Positions 43,792 to 52,829 of a stretch of 64,000 nucleotides of DNA are shown piece after piece. The stretch's first letter is position 1; every line of letters starts with the position of its first letter. The translations under genes were made by a program, and so were the position numbers. The notes under the pieces were generated by a model. That model ran no database searches, had not been told where the DNA came from, and saw only the letters and a list, made by a program, of their open reading frames with translations. This stretch comes from Sulfitobacter sp. M39 (lineage in GTDB: Bacteria; Pseudomonadota; Alphaproteobacteria; Rhodobacterales; Rhodobacteraceae), in contig NZ_WMDZ01000001.1 in assembly GCF_021735935.1 (NCBI RefSeq), positions 186,001 to 250,000 of the forward strand, given 5' to 3'.

Positions 43792-43877
43792 TCCCCCTTT
43801 CGCATATTCATGCTTTCCTTGGCCCGCTGGCACCTGCTGCTGGCGGGCCAACTATCTTTATCCTGTCGGAGGTCCCG

Positions 43878-45080
43878 ATGACATTGCTGCGCGTTCTGCT
43901 GCCTCTCATATTTCTTGTGTCCTTTGCCGGTCTTTCCGCCGCGCAGGACACCTCGGGCGATGCCTCGGTCCTGCAACCGGGCCAACAGTCGCTTGAAGAC
44001 ATCATGGCCCGCCAACGCGGCGAGGACGTGCCCTTTGGGGCCGAGCTTCCCTTACCGCTTGAGGGCAACCCGCCCCCGGCCGAATCTCACCTTGGACCGC
44101 TTGGTGGTGCATCCGATGCGGACCTGTGGCGCGAGATCCGGGCGGACGCCCTGCCCGACGCGCGTGCCAGCAACCGCGGACCTGCCGCCAAGGTCCTGAT
44201 GCAGGACGGTGGCATGTGGTGGCTGAGCTTCCGTCACGGCCCGCTGCTGACCTATGGCAGCCTGCTGTTGGGTGTCACCGTCGTGCTGATGGCAATTTTC
44301 TATCTGATCCGCGGGCGTATCCGTATCGAACACGGCCGCGCGGGTATCACCATCGAACGGTTCAAATTCATCGAACGCTTTGGCCACTGGCTGATCGCAA
44401 GCTCGTTCATCCTGCTGGCCATCACCGGTCTGGTATCGCTTGCGGGGCGCAAACTGCTGATCCCGCTGTTCGGGCACGAGGCGTTTTCGACCTTTGCCAT
44501 CGCGGGCAAGTGGATCCACAACAACGTCTCATGGGCCTTTATGCTGGGGCTGGTGATGGTGTTCGTCATGTGGATCGTTCACAACCTGCCGGACCGCACA
44601 GACATCAACTGGATCCTCAAGGGCGGCGGCATCTTCGGCAAGGGTCACCCCCCCGCCAAGAAGTTCAACGCCGGTCAAAAGCTGATCTTCTGGGCCGTCA
44701 TCATTCTGGGCACCTCGATCTCTGTCTCGGGTATTTCGCTGCTCTTCCCGTTCGAATTGACGATGTTCGAACCTACGCTGGCGCTGTTGAATGACATGGG
44801 CGTGCCGCAACTGTTGGGGCTTGGCACAATAGACGCCACGCTGACCCCGCAAGAGGAAATGCAATACGCCCAGCTGTGGCACGCCGTTATCAGCTTTGTC
44901 CTGATGGCGGTGATCATCGCGCATATCTATATCGGGACACTCGGCATGGAAGGCGCGTTCGAGGCGATGGGGTCCGGCGATGTCGATCTTGAATGGGCCC
45001 GCGAGCACCACAGCATCTGGGCCGACGAAGTTGTCGCGAAGCAGGGTAAACCTGCCTCTGGCACGCAGCCGGCAGAGTGA
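43878..45080 (+). CDS. fdhC: Formate dehydrogenase cytochrome b556 subunit with N-terminal extension
   Basis: A 400-residue membrane anchor passing electrons from FdhB to quinone. A signal peptide (1-22, LLRVLLPLIFLVSFAGLSAA) and about 90 residues of periplasmic sequence come first. Then hydrophobic segments follow near 115-137, 165-190 (FGHWLIASSFILLAITGLV, with a haem-ligand His), 215-240, 270-295 and 340-365. The ATG at 43878 has a CGGAGGT ribosome site. The extra N-terminal part is absent from the about 210-residue FdoI. It is 86 bp after fdhB. Confidence 0.92.
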   Translation: MTLLRVLLPLIFLVSFAGLSAAQDTSGDASVLQPGQQSLEDIMARQRGEDVPFGAELPLPLEGNPPPAESHLGPLGGASDADLWREIRADALPDARASNRGPAAKVLMQDGGMWWLSFRHGPLLTYGSLLLGVTVVLMAIFYLIRGRIRIEHGRAGITIERFKFIERFGHWLIASSFILLAITGLVSLAGRKLLIPLFGHEAFSTFAIAGKWIHNNVSWAFMLGLVMVFVMWIVHNLPDRTDINWILKGGGIFGKGHPPAKKFNAGQKLIFWAVIILGTSISVSGISLLFPFELTMFEPTLALLNDMGVPQLLGLGTIDATLTPQEEMQYAQLWHAVISFVLMAVIIAHIYIGTLGMEGAFEAMGSGDVDLEWAREHHSIWADEVVAKQGKPASGTQPAE

Positions 45081-45137
45081 TATGATGCACCCAACGCCCC
45101 CCACCCAACGTGCCAATGCGCATCAACGAGGTACGGA

Positions 45138-45269
45138 ATGAAAGCTTTTATCACTGCCATCGTCGCCTTGGTCGTTCTTGCTGCGGGCATGAACTTTGCG
45201 TTGGACAACGCCGGGTTCTCCGCGGCCGAGCAGACCTCCTCTGATCGCAATGTCCGGCTGGGCGACTAA
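45138..45269 (+). CDS. 43-residue exported peptide after fdhC
   Basis: ATG at 45138 to TAA at 45269, 57 bp after fdhC and 40 bp before tupB. The product has a signal-peptide-like hydrophobic start (KAFITAIVALVVLAAGMNFA) and a short polar tail AEQTSSDRNVRLGD. GAGGTACGG before the ATG is a usable ribosome site. It may be an uncleaved one-helix membrane peptide that stabilises the cytochrome b subunit, as small subunits do in other respiratory complexes. This is inference; the frame and placement are what the sequence shows. Confidence 0.65.
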   Translation: MKAFITAIVALVVLAAGMNFALDNAGFSAAEQTSSDRNVRLGD

Positions 45270-45309
45270 GACCGCATCCTATGCATAGCAAACTCCGACG
45301 GCCCGCCCG

Positions 45310-46014
45310 ATGAATGATATCTGGGCGGGCCTTTCTTCTGCGTTCTGGCTGGTTGTCACCGGCGATCCCGACCTGATCGAGATTACGCTCAGGTCGTTGC
45401 AGGTCAGCCTGACGGCGCTGGTCATTGCCTCGACCATCGCGCTGCCCTTCGGCACATGGCTCGCCATCCGCCGTTTCCGCTTCCGCCGAACCGCGATTGC
45501 GGTGCTGAACTCCCTCATGGGATTGCCGCCCGTCGTGGTGGGGTTGATCGTCTATCTGCTGCTGTCGCGCGCCGGGCCCTTCGGGGTGCTGGGGCTGCTG
45601 TTCACGCCCACGGCGATGATCATTGCGCAGGTCATCATTATCACGCCGCTCATCGCCTCTATCACCCATCAGGCAATGCGTGATCTTTGGGCCGAATACC
45701 ACGATCTTCTAATCTCGCTGAACACCACCCCGACGCGGCGCATCCTGACGCTGATCTCGGACGGGCGGCGGGCCTTGTTGACGGCGGCGCTGGCAGGCTT
45801 TGGTCGCGCCATCGGCGAGGTCGGCGCGATCATGATCGTTGGCGGCAATATCGACCACGCCACCCGCGTGCTGACCACCGCCATCGCGCTGGAAACCGGC
45901 AAGGGTGATTTCGCACTCGCGCTTGGTCTGGGCTTTGTGCTGATCGCGCTGGCGCTGAGTGTGAACCTGATCATCCACGCCTTGTCGCGCACGGAAAGAG
46001 AGGGCAGATGGTGA
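45310..46014 (+). CDS. tupB: Tungstate ABC transporter permease
   Basis: A 234-residue inner-membrane permease with about five helices. The ABC permease coupling loop is visible in ALAGFGRAIGEVGAIMIVGGN (about residues 160-180, quoted: GRAIGEVGAIMIVGGN), with the EAA-type motif characteristic of the TupB/ModB group. Start ATG at 45310, 40 bp after the small peptide gene. Downstream tupC overlaps it by 7 bp. The tungstate assignment depends on TupA. Confidence 0.9.
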   Translation: MNDIWAGLSSAFWLVVTGDPDLIEITLRSLQVSLTALVIASTIALPFGTWLAIRRFRFRRTAIAVLNSLMGLPPVVVGLIVYLLLSRAGPFGVLGLLFTPTAMIIAQVIIITPLIASITHQAMRDLWAEYHDLLISLNTTPTRRILTLISDGRRALLTAALAGFGRAIGEVGAIMIVGGNIDHATRVLTTAIALETGKGDFALALGLGFVLIALALSVNLIIHALSRTEREGRW

Positions 46015-46724
46015 CCCCCCTGCTGCCCGCCCATATGCGCGACGTCAGTGTGACCCGCCGCGGCAAGCGATTGCTGGGCCCCGTGGACCTGACGCTTGGT
46101 AAAACCGGCTTCACAATCCTGCTGGGGCCCAATGGCGCGGGCAAGACGACATTCCTCAAGGCGCTGCATGGGCTTGAACGGCTGTCGACAGGCGCGGTTA
46201 CATGGGCCGTGCCGGATGACCTCGCGCGGATGCGGCAGGCCTATGTCTTCCAAAGCCCCGTGATGCTGCGCCGGTCGGTGCGCGCCAATCTGGGCTATCC
46301 GCTGGCGATACTCGGCCAGCCCAAGGCGCAGGTGAACAAAGCCGTAGAGGCATGGGCGGCTCGCATCGGCCTGACGCCCGCGCTGGATCGCCCCGCGACG
46401 GGCTTGTCCGGTGGCGAGAAACAAAAGCTCGCCCTCGCCCGCGCCTTGATCCGCACCCCCGAAATGCTGCTGCTGGACGAACCCTGCGCCAATCTGGATG
46501 GCCGGTCCGTCAAGGATATAGAGGCGCTGCTGCAGTCTGCCCATCAGTCAGGGACGCGCATCGTGATGGCGACCCATGATCTGGGTCAGGCACGGCGCCT
46601 TGCAACTGAAATATTGTTTCTGTTTAAAGGTCGTATTCACGAGGCTGGCCCGGCGCCCGATGCGTTTGACGCCCCGCAGACCCCGGAATTCAAATCGTTC
46701 CTGAATGGAGATATTTTGATATGA
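46008..46724 (+). CDS. tupC: Tungstate ABC transporter ATP-binding protein
   Basis: A 238-residue ATPase with Walker A GPNGAGKTT (about 43-51), the Q-loop in YVFQSPVMLRRSVRAN, signature LSGGEKQKLALARAL (about 133) and Walker B MLLLDEPCANLD, then the H-loop MATHDLGQARR. The ATG at 46008 overlaps the tupB stop, and its own stop overlaps tupA by 4 bp. Confidence 0.92.
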   Translation: MVTPLLPAHMRDVSVTRRGKRLLGPVDLTLGKTGFTILLGPNGAGKTTFLKALHGLERLSTGAVTWAVPDDLARMRQAYVFQSPVMLRRSVRANLGYPLAILGQPKAQVNKAVEAWAARIGLTPALDRPATGLSGGEKQKLALARALIRTPEMLLLDEPCANLDGRSVKDIEALLQSAHQSGTRIVMATHDLGQARRLATEILFLFKGRIHEAGPAPDAFDAPQTPEFKSFLNGDILI

Positions 46725-47521
46725 AATCCTTGATTACCGCTCTTGTTCTCGCACTTGGCACCACGGCTGCCCAGGCGGACACCATGAAAATGGCTGTCAC
46801 CACGTCCTTCAACAACTCTGGTCTGTCCGACGTTCTGCTGCCCGCCATCAAAGAAGATCTGGACCTTGACGTACAACTGCTGATCGTCGGCACCGGTCAA
46901 GCCTTGCGGTTGGGTGAAGCGGGCGACGTCGATGCCATTCTGGTGCACTCCAAGAAAGCCGAAGAGGCCTTTGTCGCCGACGGCTATGGCACTCACCGCC
47001 GCGAGATCATGTATAATGATTTCGTCCTGATCGGCCCAAATGACGACCCCGCCGCGATCGCAGAGGCAGAGGCTGCTAAGGGCGCACTGGTCAAGATCGA
47101 AGCGGCCGAGGCACCTTTCGTAAGCCGTGGCGACGACAGCGGCACCCACAAGAAAGAGCTGTCGCTTTGGGCCGGTGCCGATCTAGACCCCGCGACATTC
47201 GGTGAATGGTACAAAGCTGTCGGCGCGGGCATGGGCGCGAGCCTCAACACCGCTGCAGGGATGGGTGCCTATATCATGTCCGACCGCGCAAGCTGGCTGA
47301 ACTTTGACAACAAGGCCGATCTGGCAATCCTCTTTGCGGGCGATCCGGTGCTGTTCAACCAATATGCCTATATTCCGGTGAACCCCGAGAAACACGCGCA
47401 TGTGAACAAAGACGCCGCGGCCCAGTTGGAAGACTGGCTGGTCGGCGACCGCGCCAAAGACCTGATCGACAGCTATACGATCAACGGCGAAAAGCTGTTC
47501 ACCTTTAACGCCGAGCAGTGA
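46721..47521 (+). CDS. tupA: Tungstate-binding periplasmic protein
   Basis: A 266-residue solute receptor with signal peptide (1-19, ending TTAAQA). TupA hallmarks are the oxyanion loops AVTTSFNNSGLSD near residue 27, IVGTGQALRLGEAGDVD near 60, FVSRGDDSGTHKKE near 130 and GMGASLNTAAGMGAYIMSDR near 180. These fit tungstate better than molybdate (ModA) receptors. Location after the formate dehydrogenase genes suggests W is a preferred metal for FdhA. Confidence 0.92.
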   Translation: MKSLITALVLALGTTAAQADTMKMAVTTSFNNSGLSDVLLPAIKEDLDLDVQLLIVGTGQALRLGEAGDVDAILVHSKKAEEAFVADGYGTHRREIMYNDFVLIGPNDDPAAIAEAEAAKGALVKIEAAEAPFVSRGDDSGTHKKELSLWAGADLDPATFGEWYKAVGAGMGASLNTAAGMGAYIMSDRASWLNFDNKADLAILFAGDPVLFNQYAYIPVNPEKHAHVNKDAAAQLEDWLVGDRAKDLIDSYTINGEKLFTFNAEQ

Positions 47522-47564
47522 TTTAAACGGTTTGAGAACCTCGCCAAGCGCGGTATCAAACCGT

Positions 47565-48281
47565 ATGAAATCATTGATTATCCATATGTCCACCAGCACC
47601 GCGCGGCACGCCAATGTCGCGCGGTTGCTGCAGGATCTGCCCGATGCGCAGGTCGTCGAAGCGGTGAATGGCCGCGACCCTGCGCAGGTCGCAGATGTGC
47701 GCACCCACTCTGGCAACCTGCACAGCCCGTCCTATCCCTTCGCCCTGACACCGGCCGAGATCGGCGTCTTTCAAAGCCATCGCAAATGCTGGCAGATGAT
47801 CGTCGATCAGGGCTGGGATTACGCGATGATTGTCGAGGATGACCTCGCCGTGTCGCGGCCAGAGCTGGAGCGCGCGTTGCAGCTTATCCACCAGAATATG
47901 ACGCCCGATATGTACCTGCGCCTGCCGCTCAAGATGCGAGAGCTGCCCGCAGATGTCGTGGCGCGTGACGGGGATATGGCATTGATCCTGCCCAAGCGGA
48001 TCGGCTTGCAGTGTTGCTGTCAGGTGGTGGGGCGTGACGCCGCGCAGCGCTTGCTTGACGGATCGACCCAGATTGACCGCCCTGTCGATACATGGCTGCA
48101 GATGCATTGGGTGACGGGGCAAAAGCTCCATGCCCTGCTTCCCAACGGGCTAAGCGAAATCGCCAATCAGATCGGCGGGTCAACCATCCAGCAAAAAACC
48201 CGCACCAGCGGCAAGCTGATGCGGGGATTCAAGCGAGCGTGGTATCGCACGCAGATTAAATTGCGACCTCAGAGAGCCTGA
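47565..48281 (+). CDS. Glycosyltransferase family 25 protein
   Basis: A 238-residue cytosolic glycosyltransferase of the LPS-modifying GT25 family (LgtB/LpsA-like). Landmarks are the IIHMSTSTARHANV opening, SLxxF-type donor region ALTPAEIGVFQSHRKCW and the acidic motif VEDDLAVS near residue 92. I used the ATG at 47565 (before KSLIIHM), as the longer frame has no family similarity. 43 bp separate it from tupA; it may be read from the same transcript but is functionally unrelated. Confidence 0.85.
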   Translation: MKSLIIHMSTSTARHANVARLLQDLPDAQVVEAVNGRDPAQVADVRTHSGNLHSPSYPFALTPAEIGVFQSHRKCWQMIVDQGWDYAMIVEDDLAVSRPELERALQLIHQNMTPDMYLRLPLKMRELPADVVARDGDMALILPKRIGLQCCCQVVGRDAAQRLLDGSTQIDRPVDTWLQMHWVTGQKLHALLPNGLSEIANQIGGSTIQQKTRTSGKLMRGFKRAWYRTQIKLRPQRA

Positions 48282-48290
48282 GATCCGCGC

Positions 48291-48944
48291 TTAGCTGGGC
48301 GCTTTGGTGGTGCGCAGGTAGGGCAGGATCTTGTTGAAGTCGCCGAATTTCACCTTGGCGTCATCGTCTGACAGGGTCGCGGGTATGATCACGTCGTCGC
48401 CGACATTCCAGTTCGCCGGTGTCGCCACGCCCTTGCCAGTCGAGGTTTGCAGGCCGTCCAGCGCGCGCAGAACCTCGGCAAAGTTGCGGCCCACGGTCAT
48501 CGGGTAGGTCATCGACAGCTTCAGCTGCTTGTCCGGCCCGATGATGAACACGGCGCGAACAGTGGCGCTGTCGTTGGGGGTGCGGCCATCGGGCATATAG
48601 GCGTCGGCAGGCAGCATGTCGAAGGCTTTGGCAACGGTCAGGTCGTTATCCGCGATGATCGGAAAGCCCGCTTTGGCACCGGCGAAGGTCTCGATATCGC
48701 TTTTCCATTTCTTGTGCTCTTCAACACCGTCCACGGAAATGCCCATCACCTTGGTGCCGCGCTTTTCCCATTCGTCGGCAAGCTGTGCGACCGCCCCGAA
48801 TTCGGTGGTGCAGACCGGCGTGAAATCCTTGGGGTGCGAAAACAGGATCGCCCAGCTGTCGCCCACCCAGTCGTGCAGGCTGATCGTGCCCTGATCGGTT
48901 TCGACAGTCAGATCGGGGATGGTATCGTTGATGCGCAAGGACAT
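48291..48944 (-). CDS. 1-Cys peroxiredoxin
   Basis: A 217-residue Prx6-type peroxidase reducing hydroperoxides in the cytosol. The peroxidatic Cys lies in HPKDFTPVCTTEFG (near residue 46), with the conserved Arg further on in SATVRAVFIIGPD, and the long C-terminal dimerisation domain PANWNVGDDVIIPATLSD typical of 1-Cys enzymes. I took the ATG at 48944 with the CGGAGAAT ribosome site. The gene is divergent from an aldehyde dehydrogenase across a 165-bp gap. Confidence 0.93.
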   Translation of the reverse strand: MSLRINDTIPDLTVETDQGTISLHDWVGDSWAILFSHPKDFTPVCTTEFGAVAQLADEWEKRGTKVMGISVDGVEEHKKWKSDIETFAGAKAGFPIIADNDLTVAKAFDMLPADAYMPDGRTPNDSATVRAVFIIGPDKQLKLSMTYPMTVGRNFAEVLRALDGLQTSTGKGVATPANWNVGDDVIIPATLSDDDAKVKFGDFNKILPYLRTTKAPS

Positions 48945-49109
48945 AATATTCTCCGGCTTCATGGTTTCGGTTTGTCGTTCTCCACTTATGTAAGACGTTG
49001 CGCTGCCGGTTTCACCCCCTCACTTGCGGGTCCCCAAATGTGGTGACATGGTACGCGCAAGAGGCTGGGGGAAACGTCCCCGGCACCGCATGACAAAAGG
49101 AGTTTTCCC

Positions 49110-50549
49110 ATGCTGGAGAAGCGCGAGTTTTACATCAACGGTGAATGGGTATCCCCCGCCAAGCCGAATGACTATCACGTGATCGACCCCACCACAGAGG
49201 AGCCCTGCGCGGTCATCTCGCTTGGGGATCAGGCAGATACCGATGCCGCGGTTGCTGCCGCCAAGGCCGCCCTGCCGGGCTGGATGGCGACGCCTCCGGC
49301 GGAACGCATCGCCCTGCTGGAAAAGCTGCTAGAGGTCTATCAGGCCCGCGCCGAAGATCTGGCCAAAGCAATGAGCACGGCCATGGGTGCGCCGATGGAT
49401 CTGGCCCGCACATCGCAGGTTGGTGCTGGCTCTTACCATCTGAGCAACTTCATCAAGGCCGCGAAAGAGTTCAAATTTGAACAGCCGCTTGGCGATCACG
49501 CCCCGAATGACCGGATCATCCGCGAAGCCGTGGGCGTTGCCGGTCTGATCACGCCGTGGAACTGGCCGATGAACCAGATCACGCTCAAGGTCGGCGCGGC
49601 GATTGTATCGGGCTGCACGATGGTGCTGAAACCTTCCGAGGAAAGCCCGCTGGACGCGATGATCTTTGCCGAACTGATTGACGAGGCAGGCTTCTCCAAA
49701 GGGGTATTCAACCTTGTGAACGGCGATGGCGTCGGTGTCGGCAGCCAGATGTCGTCGCATAAAGACATCGACATGATCAGCTTCACCGGATCGACCCGCG
49801 CGGGCACGCTGATCTCGAAGGCGGCGGCGGATACGCTGAAAAAGGTCCACCTTGAACTGGGTGGCAAAGGCGCGAACATCGTCTTTAACGATGCGGATGA
49901 CAAGGCGGTCAAACGCGGCGTACTGCATATGATGAACAACACCGGCCAGTCGTGTAACGCCCCCAGCCGTATGCTGGTGCAGTCGGATGTCTATGACAAA
50001 GCCGTCGAAGAAGCAGGCGCTGTTGCGTCGCAGGTTACCGTTGGTCCTGCCTCCGAAGATGGGCGTCATATCGGCCCCGTTGTGAATGAATCGCAGTTCA
50101 ACAAGATTCAGGATCTGATCCAGAAGGGCATCGACGAAGGCGCGCGTTTGGTCGCAGGTGGCACCGGACGGCCCGATGGCCTGAACCGTGGCTTCTTTGT
50201 CAAACCCACGGTCTTTGCTGACGTGACCCCCGACATGACCATCGCGCGCGAGGAAATCTTTGGGCCGGTTCTGTCGATCATGAAGTTCGACAGCGAGGAG
50301 CAAGCGGTCCAGATCGCCAATGACACGGTTTACGGCCTGACGAACTATGTCCAGTCGCAAGATGGCGAGCGTCGCAACCGTCTGGCGCGTCAACTGCGGT
50401 CGGGCATGGTCGAGATGAACGGCCAAAGCCGCGCCGCAGGGTCGCCCTTTGGCGGCATGAAGCAATCGGGCAATGGCCGCGAGGGTGGCATGTACGGGAT
50501 CGAGGACTTTACCGAGATCAAGGCCGTCTCTGGCTGGGCCGCTGAATAG
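49110..50549 (+). CDS. NAD-dependent aldehyde dehydrogenase
   Basis: A 479-residue aldehyde dehydrogenase of undefined substrate. The cofactor region TPWNWPMNQITLKVGAA, the Gly motif FTGSTRAGTLISKAAA, the general-base Glu in HLELGGKGANIV and the catalytic Cys in NNTGQSCNAPSRM are all present. A GGAG ribosome site precedes the ATG. It stands alone with its own terminator. The pattern resembles broad-specificity aliphatic or betaine-type enzymes; no neighbour fixes the role. Confidence 0.93.
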   Translation: MLEKREFYINGEWVSPAKPNDYHVIDPTTEEPCAVISLGDQADTDAAVAAAKAALPGWMATPPAERIALLEKLLEVYQARAEDLAKAMSTAMGAPMDLARTSQVGAGSYHLSNFIKAAKEFKFEQPLGDHAPNDRIIREAVGVAGLITPWNWPMNQITLKVGAAIVSGCTMVLKPSEESPLDAMIFAELIDEAGFSKGVFNLVNGDGVGVGSQMSSHKDIDMISFTGSTRAGTLISKAAADTLKKVHLELGGKGANIVFNDADDKAVKRGVLHMMNNTGQSCNAPSRMLVQSDVYDKAVEEAGAVASQVTVGPASEDGRHIGPVVNESQFNKIQDLIQKGIDEGARLVAGGTGRPDGLNRGFFVKPTVFADVTPDMTIAREEIFGPVLSIMKFDSEEQAVQIANDTVYGLTNYVQSQDGERRNRLARQLRSGMVEMNGQSRAAGSPFGGMKQSGNGREGGMYGIEDFTEIKAVSGWAAE

Positions 50550-50577
50550 CTGTCCTTTGGCATCGCCCACAAACACC

Positions 50578-50604
50578 AAGGCCACCCTTCGGGGTGGCCT
50601 TTTT
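50578..50604 (+). terminator. Intrinsic terminator of the aldehyde dehydrogenase gene
   Basis: AAGGCCACCC-TTCG-GGGTGGCCTT followed by TTTT: a perfect stem with a UUCG tetraloop, 29 bp after the stop. Confidence 0.92.
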
Positions 50605-50623
50605 CGTCTGCGCCCTATGGCCT

Positions 50624-51271
50624 TTAGAACGGTGCCTTGGCGCGGATCTTGGTCGAATGCCCGCCCTGAGGATGGTTGAACCGCAGCTCCTCTGAATGGA
50701 GCATCAGGCGCGGATACGCCAACGCGGGCCCCGTGGCGTAAAACGGATCGCCCAGAATCGGATGGCCGAGGCTCAGCATATGCACCCGCAGCTGATGGCT
50801 GCGCCCTGTCTTGGGGCTAAGGCGCACCCGCGCGGTGTCGCCTTCGTCTTTCAGCACACGCCAGTCGGTTTGTGCGGGTTTACCCGTTTCATGGCAGACC
50901 ATCTGGCGCGGGCGGTTCGGCCAATCCACGATCAGCGGCAGATCGATGGTCCCGGTCTTTTCCTGCGGCACCCCCCAGACACGCGCGACATAGGTCTTGC
51001 GCGTCATCCGCTTTTCAAACTGCAATCCCAGATGGCGCTGCGCATGGGGCGTCAGCGCAAAGATCATCACGCCCGAGGTGTCCCGATCCAGACGATGCAC
51101 CAGCAGCGCATCCGGAAATGCATCCTGCACCCGCGCGATCAGACAATCGGCCAGATGCGGCCCTTTGCCTGGCACCGACAGCAAGCCCGCGGGCTTGTCG
51201 ACCAGCAACACTTCGGCGTCTTCATGCAGGACAACCAGCGGATCTTGGGGCGGATTATATTCTGTTTCCAT
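50624..51271 (-). CDS. rluA: RluA family pseudouridine synthase
   Basis: A 215-residue RNA-modifying enzyme. The catalytic motif HRLDRDTSGVMIF (Asp near residue 62), the start ILLVDKPAGLLSVPG-type segment (here VLLVDKPAGLLSVPG) and the GRSHQLRVHMLSLGHPILGD motif near 160 define the family. The short length without an S4 domain fits RluA (23S U746 and tRNA U32). Divergent from the SnoaL-like gene by 59 bp. Confidence 0.92.
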   Translation of the reverse strand: METEYNPPQDPLVVLHEDAEVLLVDKPAGLLSVPGKGPHLADCLIARVQDAFPDALLVHRLDRDTSGVMIFALTPHAQRHLGLQFEKRMTRKTYVARVWGVPQEKTGTIDLPLIVDWPNRPRQMVCHETGKPAQTDWRVLKDEGDTARVRLSPKTGRSHQLRVHMLSLGHPILGDPFYATGPALAYPRLMLHSEELRFNHPQGGHSTKIRAKAPF

Positions 51272-51330
51272 AAGTGTCCGTCTCAGATGTAGGGTAGGTT
51301 TTCAAGCCAATCTGTACCAAAGGACCCGGA

Positions 51331-51741
51331 ATGCATCCTACTATTACCAAGATGATTGATGTTGTCGCCAAGGGAGATTCGGAAAAGATCGCCCCGTTGC
51401 TGGCGGAAGACGTCACCTTCATGCCGCCGACATATTACAAGACCTGGACCGGCCGCGCCCCTGTGGCAGCGGTCCTGGGGCACGTCGGCAATGTCTTTAG
51501 CGATTTCAAGTACCGCCGAATCATGGGGGAAGGCACAGATTGGGCGCTGGAGTTCCAGTGCAAGATCGGGGATCTGGATGCCGTTGGCGTCGACCTGATC
51601 ACCTTGGGTGACGACGGTCTGATCGCCAAATTCGAGGTGGTGATGCGCCCCTATAAATCCATCGGAGCCCTACGCGAGGCGATGAACGCACGGGTGATGA
51701 AAGACCCCAGCTTCCTCGCCTTCAAGGACGCGCTGTCCTGA
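51331..51741 (+). CDS. SnoaL-like / NTF2-fold protein
   Basis: A 136-residue protein with the NTF2-like fold: start HPTITKMIDVVAKGD, LLAEDVTFMPPTYYKTWTGR with the typical helix-strand pocket, and strands WALEFQCKIGDLDAVGVDLI and IAKFEVVMRPYKSI. A CCCGGAAT precedes the ATG. Substrate or ligand unknown; no neighbour suggests one. Confidence 0.82.
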   Translation: MHPTITKMIDVVAKGDSEKIAPLLAEDVTFMPPTYYKTWTGRAPVAAVLGHVGNVFSDFKYRRIMGEGTDWALEFQCKIGDLDAVGVDLITLGDDGLIAKFEVVMRPYKSIGALREAMNARVMKDPSFLAFKDALS

Positions 51742-51759
51742 GCGAATGATATAAGGATC

Positions 51760-51786
51760 GAGGGGCGCAACATGTCTGCGCCCCTC
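51760..51786. terminator. Convergent terminator between SnoaL-like gene and rarD
   Basis: A perfect 10-bp stem GAGGGGCGCA/TGCGCCCCTC with a 7-base loop between two convergent stops. No long T-run on either side, so function in both directions is likely but not certain. Confidence 0.65.
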
Positions 51787-51797
51787 CTAGCCCCTGA

Positions 51798-52724
51798 TCA
51801 AGCCGGTTTGTGCCGCATCTGCCGGAACAGCGAGATCGAATAGATCACCAGCGCACCCCAGATCAGCGGAAAGGCAATCATGCGCGCCCGCCCAAAGGGT
51901 TCGTCAAAGACCAGCACCGCGCAAAGGAAGATCATCGTCGGCGCGATATACTGCAAGATACCGATGGTCGACAGCCGCAGCCGCTTGGCTCCGTTGGCGT
52001 AAAAGATCAGCGGCACCGCCGTGACCACGCCGCAGCCCACCAGCATCCACGTATTAAACGGCACGCCCTGACCAAAGTGGTTTTGCCCCGTCATGATCAG
52101 GTAAACCAGATAGGCCAGCGCGGGGGCGAGCAGGATCAAGACCTCAAGCAGGAAACCCTGGTTTGGCCCGATCGGCAGCCGCTTTTTCGCCAGCGCGTAA
52201 AGCCCGAAGGTGAGCGTCAGGCTCAGCGCGACCCAAGGAAAGCGACCGGAATCAAGCGTCAGGATCGCGACGGCGACGGCCGCCAGCCCGATTGCCGCAA
52301 GCTGAAGTCTCGACAGACGCTCCCCAAGCAGCAGCCCGCCCAGCAAGATGCTGAACAACGGGTTGATGTAATACCCCAAGGCCGCGTCCAGCGCATGACC
52401 CGAGTTCACCGCCCAGATGTAGATACCCCAGTTGACCGAGATCAGCGTCGCCGTGACACAGCCCATTGCCAGCGTGCGCGGCGACCGGAACGCCTCGCGC
52501 AGGGTGGCGGTGCGCCCCAGAAGGATCAGCACCAATGCGCCCACGGGCACTGACCAGATGACCCGATGCACGACAATCTCTGCTGCGGGAATATGGGCGA
52601 TGGCCTTCATGTACAGCGGCAGAAACCCCCAAAGACCGTAGGCCCCGATCGCAAAGGCAAGCCCTTGGGGCGTGTCCTCGGGCGGGGCGGGCTGGGTGTT
52701 GGAAAGGGTATCTGGGTTGCGCAT
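51798..52724 (-). CDS. rarD: RarD-type EamA family exporter
   Basis: A 308-residue inner-membrane protein with about ten helices of the EamA/DMT superfamily. RarD is indicated by FAIGAYGLWGFLPLYMKAI at the start, VHRVIWSVPVGALVLILLG, NWGIYIWAVNSGHALDAALGYYINPL near 110 and the later LLVGCGVVTAVPLIFYANGAKRL-like segment. The substrate is not known. The stop faces the SnoaL-like gene across a hairpin. Confidence 0.92.
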   Translation of the reverse strand: MRNPDTLSNTQPAPPEDTPQGLAFAIGAYGLWGFLPLYMKAIAHIPAAEIVVHRVIWSVPVGALVLILLGRTATLREAFRSPRTLAMGCVTATLISVNWGIYIWAVNSGHALDAALGYYINPLFSILLGGLLLGERLSRLQLAAIGLAAVAVAILTLDSGRFPWVALSLTLTFGLYALAKKRLPIGPNQGFLLEVLILLAPALAYLVYLIMTGQNHFGQGVPFNTWMLVGCGVVTAVPLIFYANGAKRLRLSTIGILQYIAPTMIFLCAVLVFDEPFGRARMIAFPLIWGALVIYSISLFRQMRHKPA

Positions 52725-52829
52725 ATCGTGTCTCCTTGGGGTCTGCTTACGCCCGCAGGACCGCAGGGGCCAGAGGGAAAGACTGACCCAAGGGCACTTG
52801 CCCCAGAGGCGCGCGGGATCAGCCCTTGA

